Shown here piece after piece: positions 27,192 through 35,400 of a DNA stretch of 64,000 nt. The stretch comes from Pseudomonas xantholysinigenes (GTDB lineage: Bacteria; Pseudomonadota; Gammaproteobacteria; Pseudomonadales; Pseudomonadaceae). The notes under the pieces were generated by a model. It saw only the letters and a list, made by a program, of their open reading frames with translations. It searched no databases and was not told where the DNA came from. Within the stretch, counting starts at the first letter, position 1. Each line of letters opens with the position of its first letter. The stretch spans positions 5,517,001 to 5,581,000 of the forward strand of contig NZ_CP077095.1 in the NCBI RefSeq assembly GCF_014268885.2, given 5' to 3'. Both the position numbers and the translations under genes were made by a program.

Positions 27192-28295
27192 ATGATCCGA
27201 CTCAAGCAACTGCTCACCCCGCTCATCACTGCCGGCCTGCTCGCCGGGTTGCTCCCGGCCCATGCCGAACAGCGCACCCTGCGGGTCTTCAACTGGTTCG
27301 ACTACATCACCCCACAGACCCTCAGCGGGTTCCAGCAGGACAGCGGCGTGAAGCTGGTGTACGACATCTTCGATACCAACGAGGCATTGGAGGCCAAGCT
27401 GCTCACCGGCAATTCCGGCTACGACGTGGTGGTACCGTCCAACGTGTTTCTCGCCAAGCAGATCGAGGCCGGCGTATTCCAGCCCCTGGACCGCGCCAAG
27501 CTGCCCAACTGGCAGCATCTGGACCCGGCGCTGATGAAGCTGATCGAGGCCAACGACCCTGGCAACCGGCATGCGGTGCCCTACATGTACGGCACCGTGC
27601 TGATCGGCTTCAACCCGGCCAAGGTCAAGGCCGCGCTCGGCGACAACGCGCCGGTGGATAGCTGGGACCTGATCTTCAAGCCCGAGAACATCGCCAAGCT
27701 CAAGCAATGCGGCGTCGCGCTGCTCGACTCGCCGTCGGAGATCCTGCCGCTGGCCTTGGCGTACCTGGGCCTGGACCCCAATAGCGGCAAGCCGGCCGAC
27801 TACCAGAAGGCCCAGGACCTGCTGCTGAAGATTCGCCCGTCCATCACCTACTTCCACTCCTCCAAGTACATGGCCGACATCGCCAACGGCGATATCTGCG
27901 TGGCGGTGGGCTACTCGGGCAGCTTCTCCCAGGCGGCCAACCGCGCCCGCGAAGCGAACAATGGCGTGGTGGTGGACATGCGCCTGCCCAAGGAGGGCGC
28001 GCCTATCTGGTTCGACATGCTGGCGATTCCGAAGAATGCCGCGAACCCGGACGATGCCCACGCGTTCATCAACTACCTGCTCAGGCCCGAGGTGATAGCA
28101 CCTATCAGCGACTTCGTCGGTTATCCCAACCCGAACAAGGATGCCACCGACAAAGTCAGCCCGGCGATCCGCGACAACCCGAACCTGTACCCCACGGCAC
28201 AGGCGATGGCCAAGCTGTACACCTTGAAACCGCTGCCACGTGACGCCGAGCGCGCGCGCACCCGTGCCTGGACCAGGATCAAGTCGGGTACCTGA
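27192..28295 (+). CDS. Polyamine ABC transporter substrate-binding protein (PotF/SpuD-like)
   Basis: A 367-residue periplasmic binding protein with a signal peptide (about 1-25, ending PAHAEQ). The opening RTLRVFNWFDYITPQTLSGF is typical of PotF/SpuD/SpuE, as are YDVVVPSNVFL and PYMYGTVLIGFNP. It should bind putrescine, spermidine or an acetylated form. No permease or ATPase gene follows: the next gene is on the other strand, past a hairpin. It may feed a permease coded elsewhere or act as a sensor component. Confidence 0.9.
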   Translation: MIRLKQLLTPLITAGLLAGLLPAHAEQRTLRVFNWFDYITPQTLSGFQQDSGVKLVYDIFDTNEALEAKLLTGNSGYDVVVPSNVFLAKQIEAGVFQPLDRAKLPNWQHLDPALMKLIEANDPGNRHAVPYMYGTVLIGFNPAKVKAALGDNAPVDSWDLIFKPENIAKLKQCGVALLDSPSEILPLALAYLGLDPNSGKPADYQKAQDLLLKIRPSITYFHSSKYMADIANGDICVAVGYSGSFSQAANRAREANNGVVVDMRLPKEGAPIWFDMLAIPKNAANPDDAHAFINYLLRPEVIAPISDFVGYPNPNKDATDKVSPAIRDNPNLYPTAQAMAKLYTLKPLPRDAERARTRAWTRIKSGT

Positions 28296-28299
28296 TGGA

Positions 28300-28324
28300 T
28301 TCGGGGCTGCCCCGCAGCCCCGAA
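28300..28324. terminator. Bidirectional hairpin between convergent genes
   Basis: An 11-bp perfect stem (TTCGGGGCTGC / GCAGCCCCGAA) with a CCC loop. There is no T-run on either strand. It ends 2 bases before the stop of the MocR gene. Confidence 0.6.
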
Positions 28325-28325
28325 C

Positions 28326-29846
28326 TCAGCGCTTCCACACCTTGCGCAGGCGCATCAGCGCGGCCGCGATCTGGGCTTCCGGCACTGCGGCGAACCCCAG
28401 CACCAGCCCGGCCCGCTTATCCACAGGCACGCTGCTGTCCTCCAGCCAAAACGAACTCAGCGGATTCATCTCGACCCCGACCGCCTCCGCCAAGGCCAGC
28501 AGCTCCTGCTCTCTAGCAAGGTTATCCACAGCCACTTTCACATGCAGCCCCGCCGCCACCTCCGGCATCGCCCCCAGCCCCGGCACATCCACCGGCCAGC
28601 CAGCCATCAGCACATTGCGCCGCGCCAATGCCGCTCGCCGCATGCGTCGGATGTGCCGCTGGAAATGTCCCTGGGCCATGAACTGCGCCATGACCCACTG
28701 AGTGCCCACCTCCGAGTGCCGCACCGCCAGTGCCCGCGCCTGGCTGAACCCCTGCACCAGCCGCGGTGGCAGCACCAGGTAACCCAGGCGCATCGCAGGG
28801 AAGGCGATCTTGCCGAAAGTACCGACGTACAGCACCCGGCCGTGCCGGTCCAGCGTGGCCAGCGGAGCCAATGGCGCGCCGCTGTAGCGGTACTCGCCGT
28901 CGTAGTCGTCCTCGATGATCCAGGCATCCTCCCGCTCGGCCCAGGCCAGCAGCGCCAGACGCCGCGCCAGGCTCATGGTGACCCCGGTCGGGTACTGGTG
29001 GGCCGGCGTGACATAGGCCAGGCGGCAACCTGCCAGGTTCGTGCAGTCCATGCCTTCGGCGTCCACCGGCATGCCCCTGGGTTGCGCCCCGGTCATGGCA
29101 AAGGCATGCCCGGCCGCCCGGTACCCAGGGTTTTCCACAGCCACGCCATCACCCGGCTGCAACAGCAACTGTGCACAAAGGCTGATGGCCTCCTGCGCGC
29201 CACTGGTGATCACAATTTGTTCAGCCATGCAGGAAAGCCCGCGTGAGCGACGCAAGTAGGTTGCGATCAGCGTGCGCAACGACAGCTCCCCTGCCGGGTC
29301 TCCATAACCCAGCAACGCAGGGTCGGGGTTACGCCATAAACCCGCGTGCAGCTTGGCCCAGGTCTCGAAAGGAAACAGATCGTACGCCGGCACGCCCACT
29401 CGGAAGGCCCGAGGAGGACCACTTTTGGGCGGTGGCAGATGATGATTTTCCAGGCGCCGAAACGGCTCGCTGGGCACTGCGAAGCTGGATAAATCCTCAG
29501 TATCAGAAGGCGAAAATGTGGATAACCCTGTTGATAAACCCAGGGATAACCCTGTGGACAGTTGTGTGGATAGTTTCGGTAGCTGGCTCACATAGGTGCC
29601 ATCCCCGACCCGGCTTTCAATGAAACCCTCGGCATACAACTGGTCATAGGCCCGCATCACGCTATTGCGCGACAGCGCCAGGATGGCAGCCAGGTCGCGC
29701 GTGGCAGGCAAGCGCGTGCCGCTGCCCAGGCGACCATCGAGCACCCGGGCGCGCAAGGCCTGGTAAAGCTGCTGGCTTAAGCCACGCCGTCGATCGAGGA
29801 CGATACCGGCGGGATCGAACGGCAACGCATGGGACAGCTCACGCAT
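28326..29846 (-). CDS. MocR-family (GntR-aminotransferase) regulator
   Basis: A 506-residue regulator. The GntR winged helix (about 15-85) has LSQQLYQALRARVLDGRLGSGTRLPATRDLAA. A linker of about 40 residues with LSTQLSTGLSLGLSTGLST repeats follows, then a fold-type I aminotransferase-like domain (about 145-500). The PLP-type Lys would lie in YVGTFGKIAFPAMRLGY; EDDYDGEYRY and PAHQYPTG are typical. MocR proteins use PLP and often control the gene they diverge from, here the PaiB-like gene. Its gene holds three exact DnaA-box nonamers and several near matches, partly in the linker. Confidence 0.9.
   Translation of the reverse strand: MRELSHALPFDPAGIVLDRRRGLSQQLYQALRARVLDGRLGSGTRLPATRDLAAILALSRNSVMRAYDQLYAEGFIESRVGDGTYVSQLPKLSTQLSTGLSLGLSTGLSTFSPSDTEDLSSFAVPSEPFRRLENHHLPPPKSGPPRAFRVGVPAYDLFPFETWAKLHAGLWRNPDPALLGYGDPAGELSLRTLIATYLRRSRGLSCMAEQIVITSGAQEAISLCAQLLLQPGDGVAVENPGYRAAGHAFAMTGAQPRGMPVDAEGMDCTNLAGCRLAYVTPAHQYPTGVTMSLARRLALLAWAEREDAWIIEDDYDGEYRYSGAPLAPLATLDRHGRVLYVGTFGKIAFPAMRLGYLVLPPRLVQGFSQARALAVRHSEVGTQWVMAQFMAQGHFQRHIRRMRRAALARRNVLMAGWPVDVPGLGAMPEVAAGLHVKVAVDNLAREQELLALAEAVGVEMNPLSSFWLEDSSVPVDKRAGLVLGFAAVPEAQIAAALMRLRKVWKR
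28417..29573. other. DnaA-box cluster inside the MocR gene
   Basis: Exact TTATCCACA (either strand) at 28417-28425, 28522-28530 and 29517-29525. One-mismatch copies stand at 29131, 29529 and 29565. The density far exceeds chance for a nonamer. Confidence 0.6.
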
Positions 29847-29868
29847 GGCATTGGACCTATGAAAATGA

Positions 29869-29878
29869 CCATTAATGG
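29869..29878. promoter_or_regulatory. Palindrome between MocR and PaiB-like genes
   Basis: CCATTAATGG, a perfect 10-base palindrome in the 91-base divergent gap. Nearby ACCATTAATGGC and ACCAATAGCC form an imperfect direct repeat about 24 bases apart, the layout MocR proteins often bind. Confidence 0.4.
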
Positions 29879-29937
29879 CTCTTACACAGAACCAATAGCC
29901 TGCCTAGCATGGAGCCATTCGACAAGGACCCTGCCCC

Positions 29938-30567
29938 ATGTACAACAGCAAACCGCACCAGGAACACGACCTCTGCCGGCTGCACCTGCACATGCAGCAG
30001 ACCCGCCTGGCCCTGCTGGTCAGCCACGGCGAACAGGGCCTGCTGGCCACCCATCTGCCAGTGCTGGTCGCCCCAGAGGAAGGCGAGTTCGGCACCGTCT
30101 ACGGCCATCTGGCCCGGGCCAACCCGCAGTGGCACGACCTGGAGCAAGGCGGCGAGGCGCTGCTGGTATTCCCCGGCGTCGATGCCTATGTCAGCCCGGG
30201 CTACTACCCGAGCAAGCACGACAACCCCCGCGTGGTACCGACCTGGAACTACACCGCCGTGCACGCCTATGGCCCGGTCGAGGTGATTCACCAGGCCGCG
30301 CCGCTGCTGGATATCGTCAGCCGCCTGACCGATCGCCACGAACAGGGCCGCGACCGCCCCTGGCAAGTGGCCGATGCCCCCGCTGACTACCTGGAAGGCA
30401 TGCTCCGCGCCATTGTCGGCATCCGCCTGCCCATCACCCGCCTGCAAGGTGCACGCAAGCTCAGCCAGAACCGCTCCCAGCAGGATATCGCCGGCGTGCG
30501 CGAGGGCCTGGGCGCCAGCGCTGATTTTCTCGATAGCCAACTCGCCGCGCAGATGCGCAATCTCTGA
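29938..30567 (+). CDS. PaiB-like FMN-binding protein
   Basis: A 209-residue protein of the PaiB family (FMN-binding split barrel). Conserved segments are GTVYGHLARANPQW near residue 52, GVDAYVSPGYYPSK near 80 and VPTWNYTAVHAYG near 100. In Bacillus, PaiB is named a negative regulator next to the polyamine acetyltransferase PaiA. Here a GNAT gene follows at 12 bases, repeating that pairing. The protein could be a regulator or a flavin enzyme; the sequence does not decide. Confidence 0.83.
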   Translation: MYNSKPHQEHDLCRLHLHMQQTRLALLVSHGEQGLLATHLPVLVAPEEGEFGTVYGHLARANPQWHDLEQGGEALLVFPGVDAYVSPGYYPSKHDNPRVVPTWNYTAVHAYGPVEVIHQAAPLLDIVSRLTDRHEQGRDRPWQVADAPADYLEGMLRAIVGIRLPITRLQGARKLSQNRSQQDIAGVREGLGASADFLDSQLAAQMRNL

Positions 30568-30579
30568 AGGAAACGCCCA

Positions 30580-31026
30580 ATGACCCACGTTACCTTGCGC
30601 CCGGTCGGCGCCGACGACCACACTGCCTGGCTGCCTCTCTGGCAGGCCTACCTGCGCTTCTACCAGACCGAACTGGCCGACAGCGTCAGCGCCAATACCT
30701 GGCAACGCCTGCTCGATCCCAACGAGCCGACCCACTCGACACTCGCCTGGGTCGATGGCAAGGCAGTGGGCATGGTCAACTTCATCTACCATCGCTCCAA
30801 CTGGAGCATCGAGAATTCCTGCTACCTGCAGGACCTTTATGTGAACAGCGAAGTCCGCGGCCTGGGCATTGGCCGCCAGCTGATCGAGCATGTGTACGCC
30901 ACGGCCAAGGCCGCAGGCTGCAGCAAGGTGCACTGGCTGACCCATGAGACCAACGCCACCGCCATCGGCCTTTACGAGCAGGTCGCCGAGCGCCCGGGCT
31001 TCATCCAATTTCGCAAGGCACTATAG
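30580..31026 (+). CDS. GNAT acetyltransferase
   Basis: A 148-residue acetyl-CoA-dependent N-acetyltransferase. The acetyl-CoA loop is LYVNSEVRGLGIGRQLIEHV near residue 86, preceded by beta strand CYLQDL. Next to a PaiB-like gene, a polyamine or small-amine substrate is possible (inference). GAAGGAAA lies before the ATG. The next gene starts 7 bases after its stop, so they form one operon. Confidence 0.85.
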   Translation: MTHVTLRPVGADDHTAWLPLWQAYLRFYQTELADSVSANTWQRLLDPNEPTHSTLAWVDGKAVGMVNFIYHRSNWSIENSCYLQDLYVNSEVRGLGIGRQLIEHVYATAKAAGCSKVHWLTHETNATAIGLYEQVAERPGFIQFRKAL

Positions 31027-31033
31027 GCCGACC

Positions 31034-31705
31034 ATGAGCGACGTATTGAACTGGACACCCGCCGGCACGCCCAAGGCCGAACCCATCGAAGGCCGCTTCA
31101 TCCGCCTGGAAAAGCTCGACCCGGGGCGTCATGGCGATGATCTTTGGGACGTGCTGCAAGGGCCGGGCTCGGACCCGGTACTGTGGGACTACCTGCCTTA
31201 TGGGCCATTCCATGAACGCGCCAGCTTCGACCGTTGGCTGGAGGCTAACGCCGCCAGTCGCGATCCGCTGTTCTACAGCGTCATCGACCGATTCAACGGC
31301 CAGGTCCAAGGCATTCTCAGCTACATGTCGATCGTCCCGGAACAAGGGCGTTTCGAAATCGGCCATATCGCCTTCGGCGCCGCCATGCAGCGCACGCCAA
31401 AGGGCACCGAAGCCGTGTACCTGCTGGGCAAGCTGGGCTTCGAGCTGGGCAATCGGCGGCTGGAGTGGAAGTGCAACAACGCCAATGCTCGCTCCAAGCG
31501 CGCGGCCGAGCGGTTTGGCTTCGCCTTCGAGGGCGTGTTCCGCAACCACATGGTGGTCAAGGATCGCAATCGGGACACGGCGTGGTATGCGATCACCGAT
31601 ACCGAATGGCCAGCGGTGGCGGCAGGGTTCGAGCGCTGGTTGAGCGTGGAGAACCAGCAGCCCGAAGGCCAGGTGCGAACCTTGGAGAAATGCCGTCAGG
31701 GCTGA
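31034..31705 (+). CDS. GNAT acetyltransferase, RimJ/RimL type
   Basis: A 223-residue N-acetyltransferase. RFIRLEKLDP near residue 22, YLPYGPF near 55, GRFEIGHIAFGAAMQRT near 100, and WKCNNANARSKRAAERFGFAFEGVFR near 150 match the RimJ/RimL-like group, in which some members acetylate protein N-termini and others small molecules. It is the third gene of the PaiB-GNAT-GNAT group. The ATG at 31034 was chosen; the longer frame overlaps the gene before it. A REP pair follows. Confidence 0.85.
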   Translation: MSDVLNWTPAGTPKAEPIEGRFIRLEKLDPGRHGDDLWDVLQGPGSDPVLWDYLPYGPFHERASFDRWLEANAASRDPLFYSVIDRFNGQVQGILSYMSIVPEQGRFEIGHIAFGAAMQRTPKGTEAVYLLGKLGFELGNRRLEWKCNNANARSKRAAERFGFAFEGVFRNHMVVKDRNRDTAWYAITDTEWPAVAAGFERWLSVENQQPEGQVRTLEKCRQG

Positions 31706-31730
31706 GCCTTGCTCAAACCTCACCGGCCCC

Positions 31731-31812
31731 TTCGCGGGTAAACCCGCTCCCACAGGTGTGGTGCATGCCCTGAGGTCAACGCAGCCTCTGTGGGAGCGGG
31801 TTTACCCGCGAA
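31731..31812. repeat. REP inverted pair
   Basis: Copies at 31731-31756 and 31788-31812 in opposite orientation between convergent genes. Confidence 0.85.
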
Positions 31813-31832
31813 AGGGCCAGAAAACCCAGCAC

Positions 31833-31857
31833 AAAAAAAGGGGAGCCTTCGCTCCCC
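31833..31857 (-). terminator. Intrinsic terminator after pycB
   Basis: On the minus strand a 7-bp stem (GGGGAGC / GCTCCCC, GAAG loop) is followed by seven T. Confidence 0.9.
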
Positions 31858-31889
31858 AGAGGTTAACCACTTGCAGATGAAGGCGTCTG

Positions 31890-33698
31890 TCAGCCTTCGA
31901 TCTCGATCAGGATTTCGCCCGGGGTGACCCGGTCGCCCTTGGCCACGTGGATGGCCACGACCTTGCCGGCGATAGCCGCCTGCACTTCGGTCTCCATCTT
32001 CATTGCCTCGGTGATCAGCACCGCCTGGCCGGCCTTGACCACATCGCCCTCCTTGACCAGCACATCGACGATGTTGCCCGGCATGCTGGTGCTGACATGG
32101 CCCGGCGCGCTGGCCTGCTTGCGCTTGCTGCCGCCACCACCGACGAACTCGTTGAGCGGCTCGAACACCACCTCTTCCGGCATGCCATCGATGGACAGGT
32201 AGAAGTGACGCTTGCCTTCGGCCTTGACGCCGACACCGGTGATGTCGACGCGGTAGGTCTCACCGTGCACATCGATGACGAACTCGGTCGGCACGCCCTC
32301 GCCGCCTACCGACGCCACGGCGCCGGCTTCCGGAATTGGCAGCAGCACTTCAGGGGTCAGGGTGCCGGCGGCACGCTCCTCGAGGAACTTGCGCCCGATG
32401 TCCGGGAACATAGCGAAGGTCAGCACATCCTCTTCGTTCTGGGCCAAGGCGCCGATATCGGCACGCAACTTGGCCATTTCCGGTTTGAGCAGGTCGGCCG
32501 GGCGTACGTCGATCACGTCCTCGCTGCCGATGGCCTGGCGACGCAACTGCTCGTTGACCACGCCCGGGGCCTTGCCGTAGCCGCCCTGCAGGTACAGCTT
32601 CACCTCGTTGGTGATGGTCTTGTAGCGCTCGCCGGCCAGCACGTTGAAGAACGCCTGGGTGCCGACGATCTGCGAGGTCGGCGTGACCAGCGGCGGGAAA
32701 CCGAGGTCTTCGCGCACCCGCGGGATCTCCGCCAGCACTTCGTTCATGCGGTTGAGAGCACCCTGCTCCTTGAGCTGGTTGGCCAGGTTGGAAATCATCC
32801 CACCCGGCACCTGGTTGACCTGCACGCGGGTGTCCACGGCGGTGAACTCACTCTCGAACTGGTGGTACTTCTTGCGCACGGCGTAGAAGTACAGGCCGAT
32901 CTCCTGCAGCAGCTCCAGGTCCAGGCCGGTGTCGAACTCGCTGCCCTTGAGCGCGGCGACCATCGACTCGGTGCCTGGGTGGCTGGTGCCCCAGGCGAAG
33001 CTGGAGATGGCGGTGTCGATATGATCGGCGCCGTTTTCCACCGCCTTGAGCTGGCACATGGCGGCCAGGCCGGCGGTGTCGTGGGAGTGGATGAACACCG
33101 GCAGCGATTGCTCGGCCTTCAGTGCCTTGACCAGCTCGCCGGTGGCGAACGGGGTCAGCAGGCCGGCCATGTCCTTGATCGCCACCGAGTCGCAACCCAT
33201 CGCTTCCATCTGCTTGGCCTGCTTCACGAAGGCGTCGATGGTGTGCACCGGGCTGGTGGTGTAGGCGATGGTGCCCTGGGCGTGCTTGCCGGCGGCTTTC
33301 ACCGCCTCGATGGCCACGCGCAGGTTACGCACGTCGTTCATGGCGTCGAAGATGCGGAACACATCGATGCCGTTGACCGCGGCCTTGGCGACGAAGGCCT
33401 TGACCACGTCGTCGCTGTAGTGGCGGTAGCCGAGCAGGTTCTGGCCACGCAGGAGCATCTGCAGCCGAGTGTTGGGCAAGGCATTGCGCAACTTGCGCAG
33501 GCGCTCCCAAGGGTCTTCCTTCAGGAAGCGCACGCAGGCGTCGAAGGTGGCGCCGCCCCAGACTTCCAGCGACCAGTAGCCGACCTTGTCGAGCTTGTCG
33601 CAGATCGGCAGCATGTCTTCGGTACGCATGCGGGTGGCCAGCAGGGACTGGTGGGCGTCGCGCAGGATCGTGTCGGTTACGTGAATTTTCTTGGACAT
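31890..33698 (-). CDS. pycB: Pyruvate carboxylase subunit B (carboxyltransferase and biotin carrier)
   Basis: A 602-residue protein. The HMGL-like carboxyltransferase domain (about 5-280) opens DTILRDAHQSLLATR. A PYC/OADA domain follows (about 300-490), then a Pro/Ala-rich hinge and a biotinyl domain (about 530-602) with the carrier Lys in ITEAMKMETEV. With PycA it makes oxaloacetate from pyruvate and bicarbonate. It resembles the oxaloacetate decarboxylase alpha chain (oadA), but no decarboxylase membrane subunits are here, and the biotin carboxylase next door argues for pyruvate carboxylase. Cytoplasmic. Confidence 0.93.
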   Translation of the reverse strand: MSKKIHVTDTILRDAHQSLLATRMRTEDMLPICDKLDKVGYWSLEVWGGATFDACVRFLKEDPWERLRKLRNALPNTRLQMLLRGQNLLGYRHYSDDVVKAFVAKAAVNGIDVFRIFDAMNDVRNLRVAIEAVKAAGKHAQGTIAYTTSPVHTIDAFVKQAKQMEAMGCDSVAIKDMAGLLTPFATGELVKALKAEQSLPVFIHSHDTAGLAAMCQLKAVENGADHIDTAISSFAWGTSHPGTESMVAALKGSEFDTGLDLELLQEIGLYFYAVRKKYHQFESEFTAVDTRVQVNQVPGGMISNLANQLKEQGALNRMNEVLAEIPRVREDLGFPPLVTPTSQIVGTQAFFNVLAGERYKTITNEVKLYLQGGYGKAPGVVNEQLRRQAIGSEDVIDVRPADLLKPEMAKLRADIGALAQNEEDVLTFAMFPDIGRKFLEERAAGTLTPEVLLPIPEAGAVASVGGEGVPTEFVIDVHGETYRVDITGVGVKAEGKRHFYLSIDGMPEEVVFEPLNEFVGGGGSKRKQASAPGHVSTSMPGNIVDVLVKEGDVVKAGQAVLITEAMKMETEVQAAIAGKVVAIHVAKGDRVTPGEILIEIEG

Positions 33699-33712
33699 TG
33701 TTATCTCCTCGT

Positions 33713-33794
33713 AGCGGCAAGTTTCAAGCTACAAGCCGCAAGAAAAAGCTGACCTGCTTTACTTGCGGCTTGCCGCTTACAGCTTGCAGCTGCA
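33713..33794. repeat. AGCTGCAAG-type inverted repeat between pycA and pycB
   Basis: The left arm (GGCAAGTTTCAAGCTACAAG and following CCGCAAG) faces a right arm of CTTGCGGCTTGCCGCTTAC and AGCTTGCAGCTGC. It fills the 97-base gap in this operon. Confidence 0.8.
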
Positions 33795-33795
33795 T

Positions 33796-35211
33796 TCATA
33801 GGCCTGCGTGGGCGGCGATGGCGGCGGCGATGGCCAGGGCCAGCTCTTCGGGTTTGCGCTTGATCGAGTAGTTGGTCAGTTCGGGGTGGCTTTCGACGAA
33901 GCTGGTATTGAACTGGCCGCTACGGAATTCCGGATTGCGCAGGATTTCCTGGTAGTACGCGGCGGTGGTCTTCACCCCTTGCACGCGCATGTCGTCCAGG
34001 GCCCGCAGGCCGCGGTCCATGGCTTCTTCCCAGGTCAGCGCCCAGACCACCAGTTTCAGGCACATGGAGTCGTAGAACGGCGGGATGGTGTAGCCGGTAT
34101 AGATGGCCGTGTCGGTGCGCACGCCCGGGCCGCCCGGGGCGTAGTAGCGGGTGATCTTGCCGAAGCTGGGGAGGAAGTTGTTCTTCGGGTCCTCGGCATT
34201 GATACGGAACTGCAGGGCGTAGCCGCGGTGCTGGATGTCTTCCTGCTTGATCGACAGCGGCAGGCCCGAGGCAATGCGAATCTGCTCGCGGACGATGTCG
34301 ATGCCGGTGATTTCCTCGGTAATGGTGTGTTCCACCTGCACCCGGGTGTTCATTTCCATGAAGTACACCTCGCCTTCGGCGAGCAGGAACTCCACGGTAC
34401 CGGCGTTCTCGTAGTTCACCGCCTTGGCCGCGCGCACCGCGAGGTCGCCGATGTAGGCGCGCTGCTCAGGCGTCAACTGCGGGCTCGGGGCGATCTCGAT
34501 GAGCTTCTGGTTGCGACGCTGGATCGAGCAGTCGCGCTCGAACAGGTGCACGACGTTGCCGAAGCTGTCACCGAGGATCTGCGCCTCGATGTGCTTGGGG
34601 TTGACGATGCATTTTTCCAGGAACACTTCCGCGGAGCCGAAGGCCTTGGTGGCCTCGGAGATCACCCGGGGGAAGTTCTGCTCCAGTTCCTCACGGCTGT
34701 TGCAACGGCGAATGCCGCGCCCGCCACCACCGGAGGTGGCCTTGAGCATCACCGGGTAACCGATGCGGTCGCCTTCGCGCAGGGCTTCGTGGATATCGGC
34801 GACGTTGCCTTCGGTGCCCGGCGTGACCGGCACCCCCGCCGCGATCATGGTGCGGCGCGCTTCGGTCTTGTCGCCCATGCGGCGGATGACCTCAGCGGAA
34901 GGGCCTATGAACTTGATCCCGCGTTCAGCGCAGATCTCCGCCAGCTCGGCATTTTCCGACAGGAAACCGTAGCCCGGGTGCAGGGCGTCACAGCCGGTTT
35001 CCACAGCAAGGTTCACCAGCTTGCGCGGGTTCAGGTAGCCGGCCAGCGGCTCGGCCCCGATGCTGTAGGCCTCGTCGGCGCGCTTGACGTGCAAGGCGTG
35101 ACGGTCGGCGTCGGCGTAGATCGCCACGGAGCGAATGCCCATTTCGGCGCAGGCACGCACGATCCGAACTGCGATTTCACCCCGGTTGGCGATCAGGATT
35201 TTTTTTATCAC
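33796..35211 (-). CDS. pycA: Pyruvate carboxylase subunit A (biotin carboxylase)
   Basis: A 471-residue ATP-grasp biotin carboxylase that carboxylates the biotin on PycB. N-terminal LIANRGEIAVRIVRA, ATP-binding GGGGRGIRRC near residue 165, EMNTRVQVEHTITEEITG near 288 and the C-terminal domain are all typical. The start is a GTG at 35211 (first residues MIKKILIANRGE) with GGGAAG upstream. It precedes pycB and diverges from a LysR gene that likely controls it. Confidence 0.95.
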   Translation of the reverse strand: MIKKILIANRGEIAVRIVRACAEMGIRSVAIYADADRHALHVKRADEAYSIGAEPLAGYLNPRKLVNLAVETGCDALHPGYGFLSENAELAEICAERGIKFIGPSAEVIRRMGDKTEARRTMIAAGVPVTPGTEGNVADIHEALREGDRIGYPVMLKATSGGGGRGIRRCNSREELEQNFPRVISEATKAFGSAEVFLEKCIVNPKHIEAQILGDSFGNVVHLFERDCSIQRRNQKLIEIAPSPQLTPEQRAYIGDLAVRAAKAVNYENAGTVEFLLAEGEVYFMEMNTRVQVEHTITEEITGIDIVREQIRIASGLPLSIKQEDIQHRGYALQFRINAEDPKNNFLPSFGKITRYYAPGGPGVRTDTAIYTGYTIPPFYDSMCLKLVVWALTWEEAMDRGLRALDDMRVQGVKTTAAYYQEILRNPEFRSGQFNTSFVESHPELTNYSIKRKPEELALAIAAAIAAHAGL

Positions 35212-35327
35212 TGGATTCTTCCCAAAGCCGTAGGAACAGACGATCCGGTTCTACCGGTCGGCGCGTGACCAGATGTCGCTGGCCAGTCGCACAATCACCC
35301 TAGCGCTGAAGGACGATAAACAAAAAT

Positions 35328-35336
35328 CAATAATTG
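35328..35336. promoter_or_regulatory. Palindrome in the pycA-lysR divergent promoter
   Basis: CAAT-A-ATTG, in an AT-rich part of the 189-base gap. Its T-N7-A/T-N11-A-like surroundings would suit a LysR-type operator. Short, so tentative. Confidence 0.35.
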
Positions 35337-35400
35337 TTAGAGGCAGTATTAGCAAAAGCTTATAGTGAGGTAACAAGGTTTTGCCGGAGCCCCGCAATAA

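Noticed and set aside
31890..33698. Call as oxaloacetate decarboxylase alpha subunit
   Set aside because: No membrane beta and gamma subunit genes; a biotin carboxylase gene is the operon partner, which fits pyruvate carboxylase.
31947..35268. Long plus-strand frames opposite pycB and pycA (601 and 486 codons)
   Set aside because: Antisense shadows of two clear carboxylase genes; no ribosome site or recognisable domain.
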